Made by a program: the position numbers and the translations under genes
The notes under the pieces: generated by a model
The model's input: only the letters and a program-made list of their open reading frames with translations
Database searches by the model: none
What the model was told of the DNA's origin: nothing
Part shown: piece after piece, positions 1 through 5,936 of the stretch
Layout: each line of letters opens with the position of its first letter
How positions within the stretch are numbered: the stretch's first letter is position 1
NCBI GenBank assembly: GCA_002415895.1
Contig: DIAV01000197.1
Coordinates: 7,406 to 20,904, forward strand
Direction of reading: 5' to 3'
Source: Anaerolineales bacterium UBA5069
GTDB lineage: Bacteria > Chloroflexota > Anaerolineae > Caldilineales > Caldilineaceae
Length of the DNA stretch: 13,499 nt

Positions 1-1
1 G

Positions 2-517
2 ACAAGCACGCCTGTGCCGCCCACCTTGACGCCCACCTACACGCCCACACCGACGCCGGTTGCCTTCGAAGGGTGTTCGCCCGGCTATTGGAAGAACCAC
101 CTCAAGGCGTGGGGGACGACAGGTTATGCGCCTTTCCAAACGCTGGAGAGTGTCTTTGACCTTCCAGATTCCCTGGGTCAGGACAACGATACGCTGCTTA
201 AAGCCCTGAAATATCAGGGGGGACCTGGCGTATCAGGTGGGGCCCGGATTATGCTGCGGGCCGCTGTAGCAGCCCTGCTCAATGCGTCCGATCCAACCGT
301 GGATTACCCGCGCACCACCGCCGAGGTGATTGCCGATGTTAACACCGCGCTTGCCAGCGGAAATCGGAGCGCCCTGCTTGTCCTTGCGGCAGAGCTGGAC
401 GCGGACAACAACCTGGGATGTCCGCTCAACGGCAGCGTACGTGACAACGGCAGCGCCATTGCCGCCCAACTGCAGGCAGACAACATAGTTTTCCTGCCGT
501 TGGTCGACTCTGACTAA
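2..517 (+). CDS. Secreted-type protein, C-terminal part, Thr-Pro linker and CSPGYWKNH domain (5' truncated)
   Basis: The reading frame is open to the left window edge (T-S-T-P-V-P-P-T before the first GTG at 14), so this is the C-terminal part of a longer protein, not a complete gene. It begins with a Thr/Pro repeat linker (PTLTPTYTPTPTP), a type common in extracellular proteins of Chloroflexota. A compact domain follows, opening with GCSPGYWKNH (Cys codon at 74-76). A second and last Cys, in NLGCPL (codon 419-421), could pair with it. A C-x-x-G-[YF]-W-K-N-H motif recurs, to my knowledge, in bacterial surface proteins without a known biochemical function. The protein ends VFLPLVDSD. No transmembrane segment or LPXTG motif is visible in this part. 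Function is unknown; secretion is inferred from the linker, since the signal peptide lies outside the window. Confidence 0.75.
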   Translation, partial: TSTPVPPTLTPTYTPTPTPVAFEGCSPGYWKNHLKAWGTTGYAPFQTLESVFDLPDSLGQDNDTLLKALKYQGGPGVSGGARIMLRAAVAALLNASDPTVDYPRTTAEVIADVNTALASGNRSALLVLAAELDADNNLGCPLNGSVRDNGSAIAAQLQADNIVFLPLVDSD

Positions 518-552
518 CCGGCAGTCCAGATCGTCACTCAGTTCTTTTACGC

Positions 553-596
553 GACAAGCAGCGGTGGGGGCCACCAGACCCCCGCCGCTGCTTGTC
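553..596 (+). terminator. Long-stem intrinsic terminator after the edge gene
   Basis: The left arm GACAAGCAGCGGTGGGGG (553-570) pairs with CCCCCGCCGCTGCTTGTC (579-596) around an 8-nt loop. This gives an 18-bp stem with a single G-U wobble. It starts 36 nt after the stop at 517 and is followed by TTCC rather than a true T-tract. Terminator function is inferred from stem strength and position between two same-strand genes. Confidence 0.7.
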
Positions 597-671
597 TTCC
601 TGCCCGCAGTTGCATTTCACTCTACGTGAATGTGTTGCTGTGTGATCCATGGCTGCAACTCCGGGGGTCTT

Positions 672-698
672 TTGATCGCGCGTGAAGAGAGTTATACT
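672..698 (+). promoter_or_regulatory. Candidate sigma-70 promoter of the AfsR/SARP-like regulator
   Basis: A -10 hexamer TATACT (693-698) matches TATAAT at 5 of 6 positions. A possible -35, TTGATC (672-677), lies only 15 bp upstream, which is shorter than usual; TTTTGA at 670-675 gives 17 bp but a poorer match. Transcription would start near 705, leaving a leader of about 70 nt before the ATG at 776. Further upstream, TTCAC-N5-GTGAA (616-630) is a short inverted repeat that could be an operator, but it is too short to be sure. Confidence 0.35.
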
Positions 699-775
699 GT
701 GCCTCCACCCCGCTTGTCCCCCCGATTCCGCGCAACGCTGCCTGATTCACCAGTGGCACCGAAGCGAGCCCGCAC

Positions 776-3700
776 ATGCTTCAGACGCAGCTTGATGTTT
801 CCTTAATGGGCACTTTTGAGATTCGCTACGGTGGCATCGCGCTTGAAGCTTTTCGGGGCGTGCGCCTGCAGGCGCTCTTGAGCTACCTGCTGCTTGCCAA
901 TGAGGCTCCTGTCCAGCGTCAATATCTGGCGTTTCAACTGTGGCCCGATACACAGGAAGCCAGCGCGCGCAATAACCTGCGCCAACTGCTCTTTCAACTG
1001 CGTGCGGCGTTGCCCGAACCCGAGCGCTTCCTGGCCAGCGCGCAGGGCGGCGTGCGCTGGCAGCATGATCCATACCAACGCATTGACGTGAATCAGTTTC
1101 GCGAGGCGCTGCATTTCGCGCGCACTGCGGCAGAGGCCGGCGACCTGCCAACTGAGCGCATGTGGCTGGAACGGGCCGCAGCTGAGTACAAGGGCGAATT
1201 GCTGCCGGGCAGCTATGACGAGTGGATTCGGCCAATGCGCGAAGGTTTGCAACAACTTGCCCACGGTGCGTTGCGCCGGCTCGCCCTATTGCAAGAGGAC
1301 GCGCATGCATACGGCGCTGCGATGTCCACAGCCGCAGCACTGCGGCGGATTGATCCTGTGGATGAGGAAGCGTATATCCAGGAGATCCGGCTAAGCGCGC
1401 TGATGCAGAACCCGGCTGGGGCGCGCCTTGTTTATCAGACCGCTGTCGACACCTTTGCGCGCGAGCTTGACAGCGAACCCGGCGAGGCGATTACGCGGGC
1501 CTATGGGCTGTCGCAGCGACCCAGGCAGGCAGCGGCCAGGGTGTCTGGCGATGAGGGCGCAGCCGGCGCCTTGTTGCCGATGGTGGGGCGCAGGGATGAG
1601 TGGCAGGCGTTGCGTTCGGCGTGGCAGCGTGCGACTGCCGGACATCCCACCATGGTGCTCATCACAGGGGAAGCTGGCATCGGCAAATCGCGCCTTGCCG
1701 AAGAGCTTTACCTGTGGGCGCGCCAGGAGGGCGCGGCAACCGCACGCACGCGTTCGTTCGCCGCCGAGGGTACGCTCTCGCTGGGTCCTGTGGCCGAGTG
1801 GCTGCGCGCACCGGACTTGCGCGCCGGGCTGCTCTCGCTCGAAGCCATTTGGCAGTCAGAGGCTGCGCGCCTGCTGCCTGAGCTGCTGGTCGAGAATCCC
1901 GCGCTGCTGCGGCCGGAACCTATTGTTGAGTACGGGCAGCGCCGGCGCTTTTTTGAGGCGCTGGCGCGTGCTGTGTATGCGGTGGCGGGCCCGCTTCTGC
2001 TCTGGATTGATGACCTGCAATGGTGCGACGTTGAAACAATTGAGTGGCTGCATTATTTGCTACGCGCTGAGCCCCAGGGCGCGTTGTTACTAGTTGGCAC
2101 GGCGCGCAGCGAAGAATCGCCCGTCGACCACCCGTTGGCCGTATTCCTGCGTGAACTGCGCAGTGAAGGCAAGCTCATTAGCGTTGATCTTGCATCATTG
2201 GATGCCGCAGAGACGGCGCGTTTGGTGACGCAGGTTGAAGGCAGGGAGCCCGAAGTTGAAAGCCTGGTGCGTCTCTATCGGCAGACTGGCGGCAACCCGT
2301 TCTTTGTGGTGGAGACATTGCGTGCCGGACCGATGGGCGCAAGTGACACCGATCAGCAGCCGCACGTGCACAATGGCAACATGCATTTGCCGCCGCGCGT
2401 CTATGCGGTGATTGAACGGCGCATTGCTCACCTTTCGGCCTTGGCGCGCAAAGTGGCCGATGTCAGTGCTGTATTTGGCCGGGCTATAACGTGGCAAATT
2501 CTCGTGGCGATGCTTGGGGATAGCGCGGGAGAGAGCGAAGAAGCGCTGGCGACTGCCCTCGACGAGCTTGTACAGAAGCGCATTGTGCGCGAGCAGGGGG
2601 CGAACACTTATGACTTTACCCATGACAACCTGCGCGATGTGACCTATGCGTTGGTGAGCGCTCCCATGCGCCGCCTCCTGCACCGGCGCGTTGCGGCCGC
2701 ACTCGAAGGTGTGCATGCAGGCCATCTCGATCCTGTGAGCGGGCAGATTGCCTATCACTTTGAGCAAGCGGGCGCTGCGGCGCAGGCGGCGCCCTACTTC
2801 GCGCGCGCGGGCCACGTGGCCGCGGCGGTATACGCCAATGAAGACGCAATCGCGCTGCTCAACCGCAGCCTTGCGCAGTTGCGCGCGCTGCCGCAGGACA
2901 GCGTACGCGATGTTGAAGAGATCAAGTTGCAGGCGGCGCTTTCTGCGCTATATCGAACAACCATGGGCTGGACATCACCCGAGGTGGTGGAGGCAGTGGA
3001 ACGCACGCTCGCGCTAAGCCGCGATATGGGTGACGCGCGCCAGCGTGCGCAGGCGCTTTATGGCGCACAAAGTGTCTTTGTGGTGGCTGCCCAATTCGAC
3101 AAGGTGGAAAGCAACTTTGCCGAGATGAGCCGCCTCTTCATGGAGAACGACGGACGTGTGCCGCCCTTTGCATGGCTGATGTATGCCGGGTCACGGTTAC
3201 ACATGGGCTTTGTCGTCGAAGCGCACAAGCTCTTTGACGAGATCCTATCGGATCGAGACGACAGGCATGTCATCGACCTGCAAGCGTCACAGGGCGTAAA
3301 CTATATCGTGTTGGGGCATGCCTGGGATGCGCACGCGCTCTGGCAATTGGGACAGCCCGCACCTGCGCTTGCATCCGCCATGAACGCCGTCCACATTGCC
3401 CAACAATTCGCGCAGCCTTTTAGCCAGGTGCTTGCGGCCACATATTTGGCCACGTTGCTGGAAATTCAGGCTGATTTTGCGACCTTCAGTGCACAGGCTG
3501 AAGAGGCGCTGCGCCTGGCGTTGGAGCACAGGGTTCCCTACTATGGCAATTGGGCGACTATTCTCGTTCACTTTGCGCGCGCGTGGCGCGAACCGACCGA
3601 TCTTAATTTGAAGCAATTGGGCGATGCAATTGCTCACTTTGTGTCGACGGGCGCACGCGTGCGCCTTCCCTATTTCTTCTCACTGCACGCACGCGCCGCA

Positions 3701-4066
3701 GCGCAGGCCGGCAGGCTTGACGAAGGGCTGGCTTCGCTGGAAAAGGCGTTGGAGGCGGCGCAAGAGAGCAAAGAGCAGTGGTGGGTTCCAGAGATTATGC
3801 GCCTGCGCGGCGAGAACCTGGCGCAACACCCCAAGCAGAGTGCGGCCGCCGCCGCTGCCTACCGGCGCGCGCTTGATCTTGCGCGCGACTTGCAGGCAAG
3901 GTCGCATGAACTGCGGGCGGCCACATCATTGGCAAGGCATTGGCACGCGCAGGGGCGCACGCAGGCCGCGCGCGCCTTGCTCCAACCTTTGTACGACGTG
4001 TATGCCAGCGATTTGATGATTCCCGATCTGGAAACGGCACGGGCGCTGCTAAACGAAATGAAATAA
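776..4066 (+). CDS. AfsR/SARP-like transcriptional regulator with BTAD, AAA-type ATPase and TPR regions
   Basis: This 1096-aa protein has the layout of AfsR-type regulators. Residues 1-100 form an OmpR-like winged-helix DNA-binding domain (VSLMGTFEIRYGG near the start, RNNLRQLLFQLR near 65-76). Residues 104-245 look like the bacterial transcriptional activator domain (BTAD). An AAA/NACHT-like ATPase follows, with Walker A GEAGIGKS at 298-305, Walker B LLLWIDDLQW at 407-416 and GGNPFF at 505-510. From about 650 to the C-terminus the protein is helical and Ala-rich, as in TPR repeats. No C-terminal LuxR-type HTH is visible, so DNA contact should be N-terminal. Known relatives couple ATP binding and a sensed ligand or partner to activation; the signal here is unknown. 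The ATG at 776 has no clear Shine-Dalgarno, but the protein begins where the family begins. The next gene is 91 bp downstream with no terminator between, so it is a candidate target or co-transcribed partner. Confidence 0.88.
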   Translation: MLQTQLDVSLMGTFEIRYGGIALEAFRGVRLQALLSYLLLANEAPVQRQYLAFQLWPDTQEASARNNLRQLLFQLRAALPEPERFLASAQGGVRWQHDPYQRIDVNQFREALHFARTAAEAGDLPTERMWLERAAAEYKGELLPGSYDEWIRPMREGLQQLAHGALRRLALLQEDAHAYGAAMSTAAALRRIDPVDEEAYIQEIRLSALMQNPAGARLVYQTAVDTFARELDSEPGEAITRAYGLSQRPRQAAARVSGDEGAAGALLPMVGRRDEWQALRSAWQRATAGHPTMVLITGEAGIGKSRLAEELYLWARQEGAATARTRSFAAEGTLSLGPVAEWLRAPDLRAGLLSLEAIWQSEAARLLPELLVENPALLRPEPIVEYGQRRRFFEALARAVYAVAGPLLLWIDDLQWCDVETIEWLHYLLRAEPQGALLLVGTARSEESPVDHPLAVFLRELRSEGKLISVDLASLDAAETARLVTQVEGREPEVESLVRLYRQTGGNPFFVVETLRAGPMGASDTDQQPHVHNGNMHLPPRVYAVIERRIAHLSALARKVADVSAVFGRAITWQILVAMLGDSAGESEEALATALDELVQKRIVREQGANTYDFTHDNLRDVTYALVSAPMRRLLHRRVAAALEGVHAGHLDPVSGQIAYHFEQAGAAAQAAPYFARAGHVAAAVYANEDAIALLNRSLAQLRALPQDSVRDVEEIKLQAALSALYRTTMGWTSPEVVEAVERTLALSRDMGDARQRAQALYGAQSVFVVAAQFDKVESNFAEMSRLFMENDGRVPPFAWLMYAGSRLHMGFVVEAHKLFDEILSDRDDRHVIDLQASQGVNYIVLGHAWDAHALWQLGQPAPALASAMNAVHIAQQFAQPFSQVLAATYLATLLEIQADFATFSAQAEEALRLALEHRVPYYGNWATILVHFARAWREPTDLNLKQLGDAIAHFVSTGARVRLPYFFSLHARAAAQAGRLDEGLASLEKALEAAQESKEQWWVPEIMRLRGENLAQHPKQSAAAAAAYRRALDLARDLQARSHELRAATSLARHWHAQGRTQAARALLQPLYDVYASDLMIPDLETARALLNEMK

Positions 4067-4142
4067 CGCGCCGCCTAACGGTTACCTAACGACTGGAGGT
4101 GTAGACTCTGCCTGCAACGACGTTCTGGGGAGGATTTTTTGC

Positions 4143-4151
4143 AGGGGGAGG
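4143..4151 (+). promoter_or_regulatory. Strong Shine-Dalgarno of the FAD oxidoreductase gene
   Basis: AGGGGGAGG lies 6 nt before the ATG at 4158 and fixes that start. TGCAGG (4140-4145), which overlaps it, can pair with CCTGCA (4111-4116) across a 23-nt loop, so partial masking of the site is possible; 6 bp is weak evidence. The rest of the 4067-4157 gap shows no convincing promoter. It holds a T-run (4135-4140) and the heptamer CCTAACG twice (4074-4080, 4085-4091). Confidence 0.55.
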
Positions 4152-4157
4152 TACTGT

Positions 4158-5567
4158 ATGTGGAGCAATGGTGTTGCAGCGACAAGCCGCGTATCCGATC
4201 AAGCAGTTGTCGAATTGCGGGGCCATGTACGCGGAGAAGTGATTAGGCCGGAGGATGCAACATATGAACAGGCGCGTGCTCTCTACAATGCGATGATTGA
4301 CAAGCACCCGCAGGTCATTGTGCGCTGTGTGGATGTGGCAGATGTGATGGCAGCGCTTGCATTTGCCAGCGCTCAGCAATTGGAGGTTGCCATACGCGGT
4401 GGCGGCCACAACGGCCCCGGCTTTGCGTCGGTTGAGGGCGGGTTGGTGGTTGACCTGTCGCGCATGAATGCTGTGCATGTTGATCCTGCCAGCAGCACGG
4501 TGCGCGTTGAAGGCGGCGCGCTGTGGGGCGATGTGGACCATGCCACCCATGCATTCAGCCTTGCAGTGCCCTGCGGCTTCATTTCGTCGACAGGTGTAGG
4601 TGGATTGACGCTGGGCGGCGGTGTGGGCTATCTGACGCGCAAATACGGGTTGACCATTGACAACCTGCTGGGTGTGGATATTGTGCTGGCTGATGGGAGC
4701 TTTGTGCAGGCCAGTGCGACGCAGAACAGCGAACTCTTCTGGGCGGTGCGGGGTGGAGGTGGCAACTTTGGCGTTGTGACTTCTTTCCTCTTTCAGGGGC
4801 GGCCCGTACACACTGTGTATGGTGGGCCAATGCTGTGGCCGCTCGAACAGGCGCGGGAAGTGCTTGCCTACTGGCAGCAGCTGATTCTGAAAGCGCCGGA
4901 AGATCTCAATGGATGGTTCGGTCTGCACACAATTCCGCCTGCCCCTCCTTTCCCGGAGGCGGTCCACATGCACAAGATGGTTGTGGTTGTTTGGTGTTGT
5001 ACGGCGCCGCTGGAAGAGGCTGAGCGCATGTTTCGCCCGATCCGCACCGCCATACCGCCGGCTGTGGACTTTACAGGGCCGATTCCGTTCCCTGCACTGA
5101 ACAGCATGTTTGACGGCCTCTATCCGCCCGGGCTGCAATGGTATTGGCGTGCGGACTTTTTCGAGCGGTTCAGTGAGGAGGCACAGGCGCTGGTGGTGAA
5201 ATATGGGGCGCAGTTGCCCACAATGCATTCCACCATGCACATGTATCCGATCAATGGCGCTGCCGAGCGTGTGGGCAAGGCCGAGACAGCCTGGGCGTAC
5301 CGCGACGCCAACTTTGCACAGGTGATTGTGGGCGTGGATCCTGATCCGGCGAACAATCCACGCATGATTGAGTGGTCCAAGGACTATTGGACCGCGCTGC
5401 ATCCCTACTCAGCAGGTGGCGGCTATGTCAACATGATGATGGATGAGGGTGAAGAACGGGTGAAGGCAGCGTATGATGCCAACATGGGGAGGTTGGCGGC
5501 CACAAAAACCAGGTACGACCCGACGAACTTCTTCCACATCAATCAGAATATCAAGCCTGCGCAGTAG
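4158..5567 (+). CDS. FAD-binding oxidoreductase of the berberine bridge enzyme-like (PCMH/BBE) family
   Basis: This 469-aa flavoenzyme has the usual length of bacterial BBE-like oxidases. The FAD-binding PCMH fold spans about residues 50-215. It includes RGGGHN at 80-85, whose H84 is at the position that carries covalent 8-alpha-histidyl FAD in relatives. It also includes STGVGGLTLGGGVGYLTRKYG at roughly 144-164 and AVRGGGGNFGVVTSF near 196-210. The C-terminus has the BBE signature (KTRYDPTNFFHINQNI). In doubly linked enzymes a Cys lies four residues before the G-x-G-G turn; here that residue is I142, so attachment through His only is predicted. C139 is nearby but not aligned. Family members oxidise sugars, alcohols or alkaloid-like substrates with O2 or another acceptor; the substrate cannot be named. 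No signal peptide is visible, so it is probably cytoplasmic. It follows the large regulator and ends before a strong hairpin. Confidence 0.88.
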   Translation: MWSNGVAATSRVSDQAVVELRGHVRGEVIRPEDATYEQARALYNAMIDKHPQVIVRCVDVADVMAALAFASAQQLEVAIRGGGHNGPGFASVEGGLVVDLSRMNAVHVDPASSTVRVEGGALWGDVDHATHAFSLAVPCGFISSTGVGGLTLGGGVGYLTRKYGLTIDNLLGVDIVLADGSFVQASATQNSELFWAVRGGGGNFGVVTSFLFQGRPVHTVYGGPMLWPLEQAREVLAYWQQLILKAPEDLNGWFGLHTIPPAPPFPEAVHMHKMVVVVWCCTAPLEEAERMFRPIRTAIPPAVDFTGPIPFPALNSMFDGLYPPGLQWYWRADFFERFSEEAQALVVKYGAQLPTMHSTMHMYPINGAAERVGKAETAWAYRDANFAQVIVGVDPDPANNPRMIEWSKDYWTALHPYSAGGGYVNMMMDEGEERVKAAYDANMGRLAATKTRYDPTNFFHINQNIKPAQ

Positions 5568-5611
5568 ATTGCGCACCGCGCATCCTGCTGCGACAGCAAC
5601 AACTGCGATAG

Positions 5612-5663
5612 CAACAAGCAATGGCCCCGTCCCTGATTGAGGGGCGGGGCCATTTGCTTGTGT
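5612..5663 (+). terminator. Terminator hairpin between the FAD oxidoreductase and tRNA-Gly
   Basis: ATGGCCCCGTCCC (5621-5633) pairs with GGGGCGGGGCCAT (5641-5653) around a 7-nt loop, as 13 bp with one G-U. The stem continues outward through ACAAGCA (5614-5620) and TTGCTTGT (5654-5661) with one bulged T. It sits 45 nt past the oxidoreductase stop and 20 nt past the 3' end of the opposite-strand tRNA, so it may serve both directions. There is no T-tract. Just upstream are two near-identical 13-mers, TGCGACAGCAACA (5589-5601) and TGCGATAGCAACA (5604-5616). Confidence 0.65.
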
Positions 5664-5680
5664 TGTGGCTGGTTGCCAAG

Positions 5681-5755
5681 TGGAGCGGGCGAAGAGATTC
5701 GAACTCTCGACATTCAGCTTGGGAAGCTGACGTTCTACCACTGAACTACGCCCGC
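5681..5755 (-). tRNA. tRNA-Gly (anticodon CCC), CCA encoded
   Basis: Read on the minus strand, a full cloverleaf of 75 nt folds. Acceptor GCGGGCG pairs with CGCCCGC, the D arm is GTTC/GAAC, and the anticodon arm TCAGC-TTCCCAA-GCTGA has CCC at 34-36. The variable region is 5 nt (ATGTC). The T arm is GAGAG-TTCGAAT-CTCTT with one G-U, followed by discriminator T and an encoded CCA. The acceptor and D-arm sequences closely resemble bacterial tRNA-Gly. It reads GGG codons. It is a single gene, not part of a cluster, and no integrase or duplicated 3' end is seen that would mark it as an attachment site. Confidence 0.95.
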
Positions 5756-5765
5756 ACGTCTTTCT

Positions 5766-5793
5766 ATTGTACTCACACTGATGCATTCGTCAA
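5766..5793 (-). promoter_or_regulatory. Sigma-70 promoter of tRNA-Gly
   Basis: On the minus strand, -35 TTGACG (5793-5788) and -10 TACAAT (5771-5766) are separated by 16 bp. Each matches the consensus at 5 of 6 positions. Ten bases separate the -10 from the first tRNA base, so transcription would start about 4 nt before the mature 5' end. This is the best promoter in the window. Confidence 0.8.
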
Positions 5794-5936
5794 AACCGCT
5801 GGGGTGATGCACCAAGTGGCAGGCGATCGCGCGCCTGGCGGAACAATCGCGCAGGGCGCCCCGTCCCACCCGTGAACGCAGTAACCGGACAGGACCCGGA
5901 CCGCAAGCCTGCGCCGATGCGCACGAGGAGGAAACT
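5794..5936 (+). promoter_or_regulatory. Upstream region and ribosome binding site of the VIT/VWA gene
   Basis: GAGGAGG (5925-5931) lies 5 nt before the ATG at 5937 and supports that start. I see no convincing -35/-10 pair for the plus strand here. A short imperfect palindrome, CAGGCG-N6-CGCCTG (5820-5837), and an embedded GCGATCGC are present but carry no clear meaning. No small gene is supported in this stretch. Confidence 0.45.

Noticed and set aside
4074..4091. Direct repeat CCTAACG twice, as a SARP-type operator
   Set aside because: Only two 7-bp copies with an 11-bp period and no promoter beside them; this can arise by chance.
4086..5402. Long 438-codon open frame on the minus strand opposite the FAD oxidoreductase
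   Set aside because: It is rich in His, Arg and Cys without any fold or motif, and lies antisense to a clear family member, as expected of a shadow frame in GC-rich DNA.
5681..5755. tRNA-Gly as an integration site for a mobile element
   Set aside because: There is no integrase, no duplicated 3' tRNA end and no foreign-looking gene block beside it.
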